A stretch of 64,000 nucleotides of DNA. It comes from Ignavibacteriota bacterium (lineage in GTDB: Bacteria; Bacteroidota; Ignavibacteria; UBA10030; BY39). Positions 43,876-54,096 of this stretch are shown here, piece by piece. The notes under the pieces were generated by a model. It did no database searches. It had not been told where the DNA came from and saw only the letters and a program-made list of their open reading frames with translations. The DNA lies in NCBI GenBank assembly GCA_003327435.1, contig QOQV01000001.1, positions 62,001-126,000 of the forward strand, written 5' to 3'. Positions within the stretch are counted from its first letter, which is position 1; each line of letters starts with the position of its first letter. The position numbers were made by a program, and so were the translations under genes.

Positions 43876-44880
43876 TTATTTTATTACTATTTCTTTTTTC
43901 GACTTTGCTGACTTATAAACTGCTTCAACAACTTTCATTCTTTTAATTGCTTCATCTATAGTTGATATCAAAGGGTGTAAGTCCCTTACCGAACCGATAA
44001 AATGCTTTAATTCATTCTCATAACTTTTCTTTGCTATATTTTGTGGCGATTCTAATTTAGTTGGAAACACATTTACGACATCTGTACCGTAATTTTTAAA
44101 AATTTTCAAGGGATTTATCTGGGCGGTACCCTTAGTTCCATATATATCACAATAAAACTGATCAGTAACTGTCTGGAACGACCAGCTTGTTTCAAGTGTA
44201 AGTACAGCATTGTCTTTCGTCTCGAAATATGCAATACAGGTATCTTCGACATTTTTAGTAGTATTGTAAAATGTAAAAGCAGAAACTCTTTTTATCTCTG
44301 TAAAATTAACAGTCCATAGTAATGTATCAAGAGCAGCAAGACCAAGATCAATAAATACTCCACCACCTGATTTATCTATTTGAATCATCCATTTTTTATC
44401 AGTAGATATTTTCTTAATCCATCCAGTTTTAACATACATAATTTTTCCTAACTCATTACTTTCAATTATACTTTTTAGTAGCATCATATCTGGTCGAAAT
44501 CGGTTATTCATTCCAACCATTAACTTAATCTTCTTTTCATTTACTGCTTCTGCAATATCGACAGCTTCCTGGTGATAGCGTGCTACAGGTCTTTCAACAA
44601 AAATATTTAAATTCCTTTTTGTTGCCTCCAAAATGATAGCTTTATGTGTATCAGTTGGGGTACAAATGTCGACAGCATTGATGTCTTCGTGTTCAAACAT
44701 ATCGATATAATTTGTGTAATACTTTCTAATTCCGAATTTTTCAGCTACTACCTGACATTTAGTTTTGTCGATATCGCATATTGCTACGATTTCAACATCA
44801 GATAATTTTTTAAGGATAGGTAAATGAAATACCTGCGATACCCAACCCAACCCAACTATTCCAATTTTAACCGTTTTCAT
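43876..44880 (-). CDS. Gfo/Idh/MocA-family oxidoreductase
   Basis: This NAD(P)-dependent dehydrogenase of 334 residues acts on a sugar, inositol or a similar alcohol; the substrate is unknown. The N-terminal Rossmann fold starts VKIGIVGLGWVSQVFHLPIL with the GxGxxx loop at 9-14, then VEIVAICDIDKTK, AVDICTPTDTHK and a VERPVARYHQEA that stands where the family has EKP. The C-terminal alpha/beta domain includes GGGVFIDLGLAALDTLLW (about 178-195). It overlaps dxs by 4 bp. Confidence 0.9.
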   Translation of the reverse strand: MKTVKIGIVGLGWVSQVFHLPILKKLSDVEIVAICDIDKTKCQVVAEKFGIRKYYTNYIDMFEHEDINAVDICTPTDTHKAIILEATKRNLNIFVERPVARYHQEAVDIAEAVNEKKIKLMVGMNNRFRPDMMLLKSIIESNELGKIMYVKTGWIKKISTDKKWMIQIDKSGGGVFIDLGLAALDTLLWTVNFTEIKRVSAFTFYNTTKNVEDTCIAYFETKDNAVLTLETSWSFQTVTDQFYCDIYGTKGTAQINPLKIFKNYGTDVVNVFPTKLESPQNIAKKSYENELKHFIGSVRDLHPLISTIDEAIKRMKVVEAVYKSAKSKKEIVIK

Positions 44881-46799
44881 AAATTATTTTGATTGTTTTT
44901 TATGAGTTCAACTATTTGCTGAGCAATACCTTCAGGATCAAGTCGCAAAAGCTTATATAGCTCTTCTGGAGTTCCGTGCGGAACAAATTCGTCAGGGATA
45001 CCAAGATTTAAAATTTTTGATTTATAGATACCTTTCTGAATTACAAATTCATTTACAGCTGATCCAAATCCACCATATAATATACCATCTTCAACAGTAA
45101 CAATCACATCATAATTTTTTATAACATTAGAGATTAGTTCTTGATCCAATGGCTTTACAAAACGCATATTTGCTATCATCGGATCAAATCCATAAGATTT
45201 AAGTATTTTAGCTGCAGAAATAGAATGAGATACCATTTTACCAATTGCAAGAATCGCGATTTTATTTCCTTCTTTTACTATCTCCGCTTTACCAATTTTT
45301 AGATTTTGTAATTTATCATCCATTTTAGCGCCTTCACCTTCTCCACGAGGGTAACGAATAGCCACAGGACCATTAGTATAATTTACAGCTGTATAAATCA
45401 TATGTCGCAATTCATTCTCATCTTTTGGAGCCATAATCACTAAATTTGGAATAATACGTAAATATGCTAGATCAAAGACTCCGTGGTGAGTTGGTCCATC
45501 AGCTCCAACAATACCACCCCTATCAATTGCAAAGACTACATGTAATTTTTGCAATGCTACATCGTGTATTATTTGGTCAAAAGCCCGCTGTAAAAATGTG
45601 GAATATATAGCTGCGATTGGAATATATCCTTGAGTCGCAAGTCCAGCCGCAAATGTAACAGCATGTTGCTCGGCAATTCCAACATCAAAAAATCTATCAG
45701 GAAATTCTTTTTGAAGTTGATCCAATCCTGTTCCGTCTGGCATTGCGGCAGTTATACCAACAACTTTATCATTTTGTTTAGCAAGTTCAACAAAAGTACT
45801 TCCTGCAACTTTGGTATAGCTTGGTGCTTTAATTTTAACATCTTCACTACATTTTTCAGATATTATACTTGGTGGTGAAATACCATGTAGTTTTTGTGAA
45901 TCTTCTTCAGCTGGGGGATATCCTTTACCTTTTTCTGTCATTACATGAACCAATATCGGACCATTGAGATCTTTTATTTGATTTAAAATCTTTATCAATT
46001 TTTGTATATTGTGACCGTTTAATGGTCCAAAATATCGGAACCCAAGAGCTTCAAAAAGCATACCTGGAGTAATTACTACTTTAATTCCTTCTTCAAGCCG
46101 AACAGCAATTTTTCTTAATCTATCTCCGAGAGAATCCAATTTTCCTGTTAAGTCCCACACACCTGCTTTTAATTTATTATATTCGGGCCTTGAAATTAAC
46201 TCAGTGAAATAATTTGTGATTGCAGAAACATTTGGTGCTATGGACATATTGTTGTCATTTAGAATAATTATTAAATTTCTTTTTTGCAATCCGGCATTAT
46301 TCATAGCTTCGAAAGCCATTCCACCAGTCATAGATCCATCGCCAACAATTGCAACAACCCGATATTTTTCTTTTTTAAGATCTCTTGCTACAGCCATACC
46401 AAGTGCACCTGATATTGCCGTACTTGCATGACCTGCTCCAAAAGTATCATATTCACTTTCTGTGATTTTCAAAAATCCACTAATTCCACCAAACTGCCTA
46501 AGAGTATGAAAAACATCTCGCCTTCCGGTTATAATTTTATGTACATATGCTTGATGTCCAACATCCCATACAAGCTTATCATAAGGCGTGTTGAATACGT
46601 AATGAAGCGCTAATGTCAGTTCAACGGCACCCAGACTTGAACCTAAATGTCCACCAGTTTTCGAAACAATCTCAACTAAAAATTCTCTTATCTCATCAGA
46701 AAGAAATTTCAACTCATTAATTGATAGTTTTCGTAAATCTTCAGGTGTGTTTATCCTGTATAACAGCTTATATTTTTCATTTATCATTTTTTCATTCAT
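44877..46799 (-). CDS. dxs: 1-deoxy-D-xylulose-5-phosphate synthase
   Basis: DXS condenses pyruvate and glyceraldehyde 3-phosphate, the first step of the MEP isoprenoid pathway. The 640-residue protein has the thiamine diphosphate site VGDGSMTGGMAFEAMNNAG (about 152-170), AGHASTAISGALGMAVARD, TEKGKGYPPAEED and the second-half FFDVGIAEQHAVTFAAGLA (about 365-383) and DRGGIVGADGPTHHG. The transketolase C-terminal domain ends it. It overlaps xseB by 8 bp. Product use ties in with polyprenyl-dependent enzymes elsewhere in the window. Confidence 0.97.
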   Translation of the reverse strand: MNEKMINEKYKLLYRINTPEDLRKLSINELKFLSDEIREFLVEIVSKTGGHLGSSLGAVELTLALHYVFNTPYDKLVWDVGHQAYVHKIITGRRDVFHTLRQFGGISGFLKITESEYDTFGAGHASTAISGALGMAVARDLKKEKYRVVAIVGDGSMTGGMAFEAMNNAGLQKRNLIIILNDNNMSIAPNVSAITNYFTELISRPEYNKLKAGVWDLTGKLDSLGDRLRKIAVRLEEGIKVVITPGMLFEALGFRYFGPLNGHNIQKLIKILNQIKDLNGPILVHVMTEKGKGYPPAEEDSQKLHGISPPSIISEKCSEDVKIKAPSYTKVAGSTFVELAKQNDKVVGITAAMPDGTGLDQLQKEFPDRFFDVGIAEQHAVTFAAGLATQGYIPIAAIYSTFLQRAFDQIIHDVALQKLHVVFAIDRGGIVGADGPTHHGVFDLAYLRIIPNLVIMAPKDENELRHMIYTAVNYTNGPVAIRYPRGEGEGAKMDDKLQNLKIGKAEIVKEGNKIAILAIGKMVSHSISAAKILKSYGFDPMIANMRFVKPLDQELISNVIKNYDVIVTVEDGILYGGFGSAVNEFVIQKGIYKSKILNLGIPDEFVPHGTPEELYKLLRLDPEGIAQQIVELIKNNQNNL

Positions 46800-47070
46800 C
46801 TAAATCAAAATCCTCGAATATAATTTTTCCATTTATTTCTTTACTGAGCTTTTTTATTTTTAATTCGGCATCACTTAATTTTTCCATACAAATTTTTGCC
46901 AGTCCAATGCCTTCTTCATATAACTTTATAGATTCTTCAAGTGAAACAGAGCCCTCTTCCAAAATACTTACAATTTTCTCTAATCTTTTGAAGCAATCTT
47001 CAAATTTAAGTGATTTTAAATCTTTTTGATTTTCAATTGTAAAAATTGAATCCTTAGATTTTTTTTTCAT
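46792..47070 (-). CDS. xseB: Exodeoxyribonuclease VII small subunit
   Basis: XseB is the helical regulatory subunit of exonuclease VII. The 92-residue protein has the family core LKFEDCFKRLEKIVSILEEG (about 21-40), then SVSLEESIKLYEEGIGLAKIC and a charged tail. It overlaps xseA by 4 bp and dxs by 8 bp, so the order xseA-xseB-dxs suggests translational coupling. Confidence 0.92.
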   Translation of the reverse strand: MKKKSKDSIFTIENQKDLKSLKFEDCFKRLEKIVSILEEGSVSLEESIKLYEEGIGLAKICMEKLSDAELKIKKLSKEINGKIIFEDFDLDE

Positions 47071-48263
47071 TCTTTTTTATCCTCTGTAATAGTAGCGTTA
47101 AGTTTTTTGTCTTTAAATTTTATTCCGACTTCGTCACCTGAATTTAGTTTATAAGCTCTATCAATGATGTGAGAATTTTTATAAACAATTGCATAACCTC
47201 TATTTAATACTGATTCTGGATTAAGCGATGATATTCTCTGTTCAAAATTTTTGATATGTATTTTCTTTTCATTCAGTGAACGCTCAATTAACAATTTTAT
47301 AATTCTATCAAACTCATCAATTCTTTGCATTGATTGTTTTACTTTATTCATTGGTAAATTAAAATAATAATTTGAAATCAGACTATTGATACTATCTTTG
47401 TAAAATGAAATATTATCAGAAACATTTTCTTTCATAGTATAAACAAAATTCTTTACATTTTCAATAATATCCGTGACATTCGGCACAACCAACTCTGCAG
47501 CAGCTGAAGGAGTTGGAGCCCTTAAATCAGCTACAAAATCAGATATAGTAAAATCTGTCTCATGGCCAACTGCACTTATTATCGGAATTTCAGAATTAAA
47601 TATTGCTCGCGCTACAATTTCCTCGTTAAATGCCCAGAGATCTTCAAGTGAACCACCTCCTCGACAAATAATCATCACATCAATATTTTTATACTTATTA
47701 AACTGACTAATTGCGTTAGCAATTTCTTCTGCAGCCCCAGCTCCCTGAACAATAACGGGATAAAGTAATAATTCTACAATTGGAAACCTACGGGCTATTA
47801 TATTCGCAATATCCCTAATTACGGCTCCGGTAGGTGAAGTTACAATACCTATCCTTTGTGGAAATTCTGGTAGAGGTTTTTTATATCTTGGATCAAACAA
47901 ACCTTCCGCCGCTAATTTCTTTTTTAATTCTTCAAACGCTATCTGTAATTCACCAATACCCAAGGGTTTCAAATAAGAAACATCAAGCTGGTAAGTTCCT
48001 CTAATTTCGTAAACGCTTATTGAGCCACGGGCAATAACCTTCATACCATCCTGTGGTGTAAAGAAAAGATTTGCTACCCTATTTCTCCACATAACTGCAT
48101 TGATTGAAGCATTTTCATCTTTTAATGTAAAATACAGATGACCTGAGGTATGTTTTTTAAAATTTGATATTTCACCCAAAACCGTTACGTCAAAAAATGT
48201 TTGTTCTAAAACATTTCGAATTTGTTTAGTTAACTGGGTAACTGTATAATAATTCTCATTCAT
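47067..48263 (-). CDS. xseA: Exodeoxyribonuclease VII large subunit
   Basis: XseA is the catalytic subunit of an exonuclease that degrades single-stranded DNA. From the ATG at 48263 it has 398 residues. The OB-fold domain is first (about 1-100, VLGEISNFKKHTSGHLYFTLKD). The catalytic core follows, with RIGIVTSPTGAVIRDI (about 133-148), CRGGGSLEDLWAFNEE and SAVGHETDFTISDFVADLRAPTPSAAAE (in parts, GHETDFTISDFVADLRAPTP). A long coiled coil comes next, then a C-terminal RGYAIVYKN. A TTG twelve codons upstream is in frame but adds a tail untypical of the family. Confidence 0.95.
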   Translation of the reverse strand: MNENYYTVTQLTKQIRNVLEQTFFDVTVLGEISNFKKHTSGHLYFTLKDENASINAVMWRNRVANLFFTPQDGMKVIARGSISVYEIRGTYQLDVSYLKPLGIGELQIAFEELKKKLAAEGLFDPRYKKPLPEFPQRIGIVTSPTGAVIRDIANIIARRFPIVELLLYPVIVQGAGAAEEIANAISQFNKYKNIDVMIICRGGGSLEDLWAFNEEIVARAIFNSEIPIISAVGHETDFTISDFVADLRAPTPSAAAELVVPNVTDIIENVKNFVYTMKENVSDNISFYKDSINSLISNYYFNLPMNKVKQSMQRIDEFDRIIKLLIERSLNEKKIHIKNFEQRISSLNPESVLNRGYAIVYKNSHIIDRAYKLNSGDEVGIKFKDKKLNATITEDKKE

Positions 48264-48307
48264 TTGATAAAATATATTCAAACTTGATAAGATATACAAA
48301 AATAGTT

Positions 48308-48339
48308 TTTGCTATATTTAAAAAAATTATGTATATTTA
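48308..48339 (+). promoter_or_regulatory. Bacteroidetes-type promoter of prs
   Basis: TTTG (48308-48311), 20 bases, then TATATTTA (48332-48339) match the Bacteroidetes consensus at all but the final G. The predicted start near 48346 leaves a leader of about 68 bases before prs. It lies in the gap between the divergent xseA and prs genes. Confidence 0.6.
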
Positions 48340-48413
48340 AATTCAAAATTTACAAAATTTTGCTTGTTTGGAGTATTTTACCCAAAAATAAGCCTAAAAA
48401 ATTAAAACAAATT

Positions 48414-49361
48414 ATGTCGAATCTTAAAATATTCTCTGGAAGATCAAATCCAGAGCTTGCAAAAGCAATAAGTTTAAAGCTTGGAAAAAAACTTGGTAAA
48501 CGAGAATTAAAGAATTTCAGTGACGGTGAAATTTGGGTAAAATACAACGAGAATATCAGAGGTTCGGATGTTTTTATTGTGCAGTCCACAAATCCACCTG
48601 CTGATAATTTGATGGAGCTCTTGATAATGCTGGATGCAGCCAGGAGAGCTTCTGCAAAACGAATTACTGCAGTAATTCCGTATTTTGGTTATGCCCGTCA
48701 GGACAGAAAAGATCAGCCAAGAGTTTCAATAACAGCAAAGTTAGTTGCAAATTTACTTGTATCAGCTGGTGCTGATAGGATCATAACAATGGATCTGCAT
48801 GCTGCACAAATTCAAGGATTTTTTGATATTCCTGTGGATCATTTATATTCTTCAGCAATTTTTGCTCCATATTTCAAGCAACACAGGATAAAAAATTTAG
48901 CAGTTGTTTCACCTGATGTTGGCAGTATTAAACTTGCACGCTCTTATGCTAAACGATTAGGTGCCGAATTAATATTGATTGACAAACGCAGGCCAAAGCC
49001 AAATCAAACAGAAGTTATGAATATTATCGGAAATGCTACTAATAAAAATATTTTGATTGTTGACGACCTAATTGATACAGGCAATACATTCATAAATGCA
49101 GTAGAAGCACTTAAAAATGCTGGTGCAAAAGATATTTATGGTGCTTGCACTCATCCAATTTTATCCGGTGATGCTGCAGAAAAAATTGCTAAATCGGATA
49201 TTAAACTGCTTTATATCACTGATTCTGTAAAAATAGAAAAATCAATTATGAAGATTAAAAAAATTAAATGTTTATCAGCAGCCGGATTATTCGCTGAAGC
49301 TATTTATAGATGTTATAAAAACAAATCCATAAGTTCATTATTTGATGTATACAAAGGTTAA
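48414..49361 (+). CDS. prs: Ribose-phosphate pyrophosphokinase
   Basis: Prs makes PRPP for nucleotides, NAD, His and Trp. From the ATG at 48414 the protein has 315 residues and starts SNLKIFSGRSNPELAKAIS, the usual family start. An upstream TTG at 48309 is in frame but adds an untypical tail. It shows GSDVFIVQSTNPPADNLME, PYFGYARQDRKDQPRVSI, the PRPP-binding MNIIGNATNKNILIVDDLIDTG (in parts, NILIVDDLIDTGNT) and the metal-binding DLHAAQIQGFFDIPVDH. It leads a + strand unit with rplY and pth. Confidence 0.97.
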   Translation: MSNLKIFSGRSNPELAKAISLKLGKKLGKRELKNFSDGEIWVKYNENIRGSDVFIVQSTNPPADNLMELLIMLDAARRASAKRITAVIPYFGYARQDRKDQPRVSITAKLVANLLVSAGADRIITMDLHAAQIQGFFDIPVDHLYSSAIFAPYFKQHRIKNLAVVSPDVGSIKLARSYAKRLGAELILIDKRRPKPNQTEVMNIIGNATNKNILIVDDLIDTGNTFINAVEALKNAGAKDIYGACTHPILSGDAAEKIAKSDIKLLYITDSVKIEKSIMKIKKIKCLSAAGLFAEAIYRCYKNKSISSLFDVYKG

Positions 49362-49385
49362 TTAAATTTAAACAAAGGAAAAACA

Positions 49386-50045
49386 ATGGCAGAAGTTACA
49401 TTACAAGGTGAAATTCGAAATATTAAAGGCAAGAAAGTTAATACATTACGCCGTCAGGGTAAAATACCTGGAATTTTCTACTTACATGGTGAGAAAAATC
49501 TCAGTATCGCAATTCCAGAAAAAAGTATAGTTAAATTAATTAACTCGACTGAGACAAATATAATTAACTTAAAATTAGATGATGGTACCGAACAAAAGTG
49601 CATTCTTAAAGCTTGGCAATTAGATCCAGTTACTGATAGGCCAATACACATCGATTTACAAGGAATAAAATTAGATGAAAAGATAACTATTGATGTTCCT
49701 GTTGTACTAACCGGTGGTATTCCTCAAGGTGTAAAGGATGGCGGAATGTTACAACATATTATACATAAGCTTAAAATATCCTGTTTACCCAAAGATATAC
49801 CACAACATATTGAAATTAATGTAGAAAACCTGCTAATAAACCAATCAATACATGTGAAAGATCTGCAAACCGGAAATTATACCATTTTAGAAAACGAGAA
49901 TACTACTATAGTTGCAGTACTACCACCATTGGTAGAAAAAGCAGCTGCTGAAGTTGCACCAGTTACTGAGGAAGTTACTGAGCCTGAAGTTGTTGCAAAA
50001 GGTAAGAAAGCAGCTGAGGGCGAAGAGGAAGAAAAATCTGAATAG
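49386..50045 (+). CDS. rplY: 50S ribosomal protein L25/CTC
   Basis: L25 binds 5S rRNA; longer CTC forms carry an extra C-terminal domain and are linked to stress. The 219-residue protein is of the CTC type. The L25 domain is about 1-95 (NIKGKKVNTLRRQGKIPGIFY, KAWQLDPVTDRPIHIDL). The beta-rich CTC domain follows, to about 180 (VPVVLTGGIPQGVKDGGML, CLPKDIPQHIEINV). An acidic low-complexity tail (EEVTEPEVVAKGKKAAEGEE) ends it. It is 24 bp after prs and has a GGAAA just upstream of the ATG. Confidence 0.96.
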   Translation: MAEVTLQGEIRNIKGKKVNTLRRQGKIPGIFYLHGEKNLSIAIPEKSIVKLINSTETNIINLKLDDGTEQKCILKAWQLDPVTDRPIHIDLQGIKLDEKITIDVPVVLTGGIPQGVKDGGMLQHIIHKLKISCLPKDIPQHIEINVENLLINQSIHVKDLQTGNYTILENENTTIVAVLPPLVEKAAAEVAPVTEEVTEPEVVAKGKKAAEGEEEEKSE

Positions 50046-50078
50046 TTATTTTATTTCAAAATTAAAAGTATCTACGCC

Positions 50079-50666
50079 GTGTATTTCATAGTAGGTTTAG
50101 GAAATCCTGGTTCAGAATATGAAGGGACCAGACACAATATTGGATTTCGAGTGATTGACGCTTTAGCTGATCGCCTCGGAGTAAAATTATTACCTGGAAG
50201 AGGAGATTATCTCATTAGCTTTACCACTTATCAGGGGAAAAAAGTTGGACTTGTGAAGCCCACTACATATATGAATAACAGTGGCATCGCGGTCTTGGAT
50301 ATAATCGAAAGATTTAAAGCAATTCCTGAAAACATTCTCGTTGTTTGTGATGATTTTCAGCTTCCACTTGGTAGTATAAGATTACGGCAACGGGGTAGTG
50401 ATGGTGGGCATAATGGTTTATACTCAATAATATTTCACACCCAAATTCAAAACTTTCCAAGATTGCGTTGTGGTATAGCGGGTACAACATTTCCCAGAAG
50501 CAAAACTGAACGTTCACATTATGTTCTTTCAACTTTTAACCCCGATGAAGTCCCGATAGTTGAAGAGATGGTTTTAAGAGCCCGAAGTGCTGCTTTAACA
50601 TATCTGAGTGAGGGGATATCTTCGGCAATGAATAAATATAATCCAAAAACTATCAAGGAGTCATAA
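50079..50666 (+). CDS. pth: Peptidyl-tRNA hydrolase
   Basis: Pth frees tRNAs from prematurely released peptidyl-tRNA. The 195-residue protein has YFIVGLGNPGSEYEGTRHNIGF with the catalytic His (about residue 20), KPTTYMNNSG, VVCDDFQLPLGSIRLRQRGSDGGHNGL (in parts, CDDFQLPLGSIRLR and GSDGGHNGL) and a C-terminal helix. The start is GTG at 50079, immediately before the conserved YFIVGLGNPG. It follows rplY as in many genomes. Confidence 0.96.
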   Translation: MYFIVGLGNPGSEYEGTRHNIGFRVIDALADRLGVKLLPGRGDYLISFTTYQGKKVGLVKPTTYMNNSGIAVLDIIERFKAIPENILVVCDDFQLPLGSIRLRQRGSDGGHNGLYSIIFHTQIQNFPRLRCGIAGTTFPRSKTERSHYVLSTFNPDEVPIVEEMVLRARSAALTYLSEGISSAMNKYNPKTIKES

Positions 50667-50669
50667 TAT

Positions 50670-52802
50670 ATGTTCTTACTTTCTAATGTTTCTATATTTA
50701 TTGGAATCTTTGGTCTTTTTGTTGCATTGCTAATATACTTAATAGTTAAGAAGCATTCTGCTGGTAATGAAAAAATGCAGGACATTGCCAACCAAATACA
50801 AATTGGTGCAATGGCATTCTTGCGGAGAGAATATTCTGTATTGGTATTTTTCATTCTCATTGTATTTTTGTTATTAGGATATTTTTTAAGCTGGTTAACA
50901 GCAGTTGCTTTTATTAGTGGTGCAACCTGTTCTATACTTGCAGGATTTTTTGGAATGCGAGCTGCTACAAAAGCAAATGTAAGAACCGCACAGGCAGCAA
51001 AAGAGTCTGGACAGGGTTCAGCTTTATTAGTTGCTTTTAATGGTGGTGCAGTTATGGGTGTTAGTGTTGCAAGCTTGGGTTTGATTGGAGTCGGTATTTT
51101 CTTCTACTTTTTCGGTAAACCAGAAACGGCAAATATCATAAATGGTTTTGCTATGGGTGCAAGTTCTATTGCTCTATTTGCTCGCGTTGGTGGTGGAATT
51201 TACACAAAAGCAGCCGATGTTGGTAGCGATTTAGTTGGAAAAGTTGAAGCAGGAATTCCAGAAGATGACCCACGAAATCCAGGCGTAATTGCTGATAATG
51301 TTGGCGATAATGTTGGTGATGTCGCAGGTATGGGTGCTGATATTTTTGAATCGTATGTTGGTTCAATAGTTGCAACCATTGCAATTGCTGCAACTTTACT
51401 ACCGGAAAAATTATCTCAGTTAAAAGCAATTCCCGAAGTACCTGATTTCGACATAAAATCAATTTTAATGGCACTTCCAATTGTTTTAGCAGCGATTGGT
51501 TTATTAGCTTCATTTATCGGAATAATTTCAATGAGGGCACTTAAGAAGCTCTCACCTGCTGGTGCATTACGGTATGCAACATTTATTGCTGCTGGATTAT
51601 TCTTAATCGGAAGTTTAATTTTGACCCAAACTTTTGATGTTAGTAACAATGTATTTTGGGCAATATTCTTTGGAACAATTGCTGGTATTGCCATTGGATT
51701 AATTACTGAATACTATACTTCATCGAAACCAGTTATTAGAATCAGTAATGCGAGTAAAACTGGCGCAGCAACAAATATTATACATGGATTGGCAGTAGGA
51801 CTCGAATCTGTTGCTCTACCAGTTATCGCTATTTGTATTGCCATCTTTGTTTCAAACGAAGTTGCTGGTTTATATGGAATCGGAATTGCAGCGGTTGGTA
51901 TGTTAGCAACAGTCGGAATTACGATGTCTGTTGATGCATATGGACCAATAGCTGATAATGCTGGTGGAATTTCAGAGATGTCAGGTTTGGGTCCTGAAGT
52001 CAGAAAAATAACCGATGGTTTAGATGCGTTAGGAAATACAACAGCTGCTATGGGTAAAGGTTTTGCTATAGGATCAGCAGCATTGACTGCATTAGCTCTC
52101 TTTGCTGCTTTTTCACAAGCTGTCAACTCGACAATTGTTACGAAGTTAGATGAGATGAAATCATCTGGTATAGAGTTAACTGGTAACTGGAAAATCTATG
52201 ATATCCTACTTTCACATGGTGAAAGTCCACTTCAAATTATTGTAACAGATCCCCTTGTGGTAATTGGACTTTTTATTGGTGGAATACTTCCCTTCTTTAT
52301 TGCTGCATTAACTATGACATCAGTTGGAAAAGCTGCAGGTAAAATGGTAGACGAAATTCGAAGGCAGTTTAGGGAAATTCCCGGATTATTGGCTGGCGAT
52401 AAAAATGCCAAGCCCGATACTGCAAGATGCGTCGATATATCCACTGCAGCGGCATTAAAGGAAATGATTTTACCAGGTATTACAGCAGTAATTGCACCAG
52501 TAATAATTGGTTTTGTATTAGGTCCGGCTGCCTTAGGCGGCATGCTGGCAGGTGCTACAGTTTCTGGAGTACTGTTAGCTTTAATGATGGCAAATGCTGG
52601 TGGCGCCTGGGATAACGCCAAAAAAGCAATTGAAAAAGGTGAAATCCCCGGTGAAAAAAAAGGCACAGATGCTCATAAAGCAGCAGTTGTAGGTGATACA
52701 GTTGGAGACCCATTTAAAGATACAGCTGGTCCTTCAATGAATATTTTGATAAAACTAATGTCTGTTGTATCTTTAGTTATAGCACCTTTATTATTAAGAT
52801 AA
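50670..52802 (+). CDS. hppA: Membrane-bound ion-translocating pyrophosphatase, K+-dependent type
   Basis: The protein hydrolyses pyrophosphate and pumps H+ or Na+ across the inner membrane. It has 710 residues and about 16 helices. The substrate site is [19 protein letters not shown] (about 199-217), and the later [12 protein letters not shown] and [19 protein letters not shown] regions supply metal ligands. The signature [15 protein letters not shown] (from about residue 455) has Ala where K+-independent pumps have Lys, so it should need K+. K+-dependent members include both Na+ and H+ pumps; I cannot separate these here. AAGGAG lies about 9 bases upstream of the ATG. It is 3 bp after pth. 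Confidence 0.95.
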   Translation: MFLLSNVSIFIGIFGLFVALLIYLIVKKHSAGNEKMQDIANQIQIGAMAFLRREYSVLVFFILIVFLLLGYFLSWLTAVAFISGATCSILAGFFGMRAATKANVRTAQAAKESGQGSALLVAFNGGAVMGVSVASLGLIGVGIFFYFFGKPETANIINGFAMGASSIALFARVGGGIYTKAADVGSDLVGKVEAGIPEDDPRNPGVIADNVGDNVGDVAGMGADIFESYVGSIVATIAIAATLLPEKLSQLKAIPEVPDFDIKSILMALPIVLAAIGLLASFIGIISMRALKKLSPAGALRYATFIAAGLFLIGSLILTQTFDVSNNVFWAIFFGTIAGIAIGLITEYYTSSKPVIRISNASKTGAATNIIHGLAVGLESVALPVIAICIAIFVSNEVAGLYGIGIAAVGMLATVGITMSVDAYGPIADNAGGISEMSGLGPEVRKITDGLDALGNTTAAMGKGFAIGSAALTALALFAAFSQAVNSTIVTKLDEMKSSGIELTGNWKIYDILLSHGESPLQIIVTDPLVVIGLFIGGILPFFIAALTMTSVGKAAGKMVDEIRRQFREIPGLLAGDKNAKPDTARCVDISTAAALKEMILPGITAVIAPVIIGFVLGPAALGGMLAGATVSGVLLALMMANAGGAWDNAKKAIEKGEIPGEKKGTDAHKAAVVGDTVGDPFKDTAGPSMNILIKLMSVVSLVIAPLLLR

Positions 52803-52878
52803 ATTTTAATTAACCCTGCTTTTCGCAATTAGCGATAAGCCAGATAAAACAATAACAAACTGTCCAAAGGGCAAATAT

Positions 52879-53295
52879 ATGGAAAAAACAAAAAAAACAT
52901 ACGAAACAACTTTCATTGTTAACGCATCACTGGATGATCCAATAATTGATGCAATAATTGCAAAAGTACAGGAACAAATAGTTAGATATGGTGGTGAAAT
53001 AATTACCATCAGTAAGTGGGGCCGAAAGCGATTAGCTTATCCAATAAAAAAGAAGAACAACGGTTATTATACCGTAATAGAATTCAAAGCTTTTGGTTCT
53101 ACAATTCAACAACTTGAAAAATATTACAAGTTAGATGAAAACATCTTGCGTTACCTAACAATTCAGTTAGATAAAAAAGCTCTACAAGCTAAGAGAGAAA
53201 TACCAACTGAATTGCCCGAATTAGAAGAGTTTCCAGAACCTTTTGAAATTGAAGAGCGTGAACCGCTTTTCGATGATGAAGAAGAAAATCAATAA
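52879..53295 (+). CDS. rpsF: 30S ribosomal protein S6
   Basis: S6 joins S18 on the small-subunit platform. The 138-residue protein has the family fold: YETTFIVNASLDDPIIDAII (about 8-27), ISKWGRKRLAYPIKKKNNGYY (in parts, WGRKRLAYPIKKKNNGYY) and LDENILRYLTIQLDKKALQ. An acidic extension with many Glu follows (about 105-138), typical of longer S6 proteins. A small hairpin, GCTTTTCGC / GCGATAAGC (52818-52840), stands in the 76 bp leader. The gene starts the rpsF-ssb-rpsR-rplI unit. Confidence 0.96.
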   Translation: MEKTKKTYETTFIVNASLDDPIIDAIIAKVQEQIVRYGGEIITISKWGRKRLAYPIKKKNNGYYTVIEFKAFGSTIQQLEKYYKLDENILRYLTIQLDKKALQAKREIPTELPELEEFPEPFEIEEREPLFDDEEENQ

Positions 53296-53342
53296 AAAAA
53301 ATATATGTTTAACCAAACGATGAGTATGGAGGATGTATTATT

Positions 53343-53828
53343 ATGGCAGAATTGAAATTACCTGAACTTAACAATGTTATGATAGTCGGAAATTTAACCC
53401 GTGATCCAGTATTTAGAAAAACGACTAATAACACACCTGTTGTGAACTTCTCAATTGCTTCAAATAGACGCTACAGAGATAGTAGCAATAAGTGGCAGGA
53501 AGAAGTATGTTTTGTCGGTGTTGTTGCCTGGAACAAGTTAGCTGAGAGCTGTATGAACAGGTTGAAAAAAGGAAGTGCAGTATTCGTTGAAGGTGAATTA
53601 CAAAGTCGTACACTTAAAAACGGGGAAAATAATGTTCGACATATTGTGGAAATTAAAGCTCGTAGAATTCAATTTCTCAACAAAAAAGGAAAAACTACAG
53701 AAATTGAGACACTCAACGGAAGTGCATTTGATCAAGAAGATAAATTAGAAGTTCCCGAAGACGATACATTTGATAAATTTCTAACAAACGAAGAATCACA
53801 ATTATTAAAGGATAACAAAAATGAATAG
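53343..53828 (+). CDS. ssb: Single-stranded DNA-binding protein
   Basis: This 161-residue SSB has an OB fold at about 8-115 ([63 protein letters not shown]). A short acidic tail follows, but it lacks the canonical DDDIPF end and finishes LLKDNKNE. It may therefore serve as the ribosomal-operon SSB, with another SSB elsewhere carrying the partner-binding tip. The start has GGAGG about 8 bases upstream. It overlaps rpsR by 8 bp. Confidence 0.94.
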   Translation: MAELKLPELNNVMIVGNLTRDPVFRKTTNNTPVVNFSIASNRRYRDSSNKWQEEVCFVGVVAWNKLAESCMNRLKKGSAVFVEGELQSRTLKNGENNVRHIVEIKARRIQFLNKKGKTTEIETLNGSAFDQEDKLEVPEDDTFDKFLTNEESQLLKDNKNE

Positions 53829-54078
53829 AGCTGAACTTAAAAAATTAGACACGACTGCTTTAAGGAAGAGGCGTGTATGCAAATTCTGCGAAAATAAGGA
53901 AACTTATATAGATTATAAAGACGACAAAAAACTTCAACGCTTTGTAAACGAACAAGGGAAAATTATACCCAAGCGAATTACCGGTACCTGTGCCAAACAC
54001 CAAAGGCAACTGGTTACCGCAATAAAGCGAGCCAGACACCTTGCACTTCTTCCATTTGTTTCCGATACGATAAGATAA
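53821..54078 (+). CDS. rpsR: 30S ribosomal protein S18
   Basis: S18 is the partner of S6 in the 30S platform. The 85-residue protein has [20 protein letters not shown] with a CxxC pair (CKFC), then [20 protein letters not shown] and [21 protein letters not shown] (in parts, [19 protein letters not shown]). Three or more Cys suggest the zinc-binding form. It overlaps ssb by 8 bp, and rplI starts 18 bp later. Confidence 0.96.
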   Translation: MNRAELKKLDTTALRKRRVCKFCENKETYIDYKDDKKLQRFVNEQGKIIPKRITGTCAKHQRQLVTAIKRARHLALLPFVSDTIR

Positions 54079-54096
54079 AATTAAGAGGATTAGAAA

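Noticed and set aside
51713-52126. 137-codon open frame antisense to hppA (also 52232-52666 and 51166-51513)
   Set aside because: All lie inside the clear hppA coding region. Their Ala/Pro/Ile-rich composition is the mirror of the membrane protein's codons.
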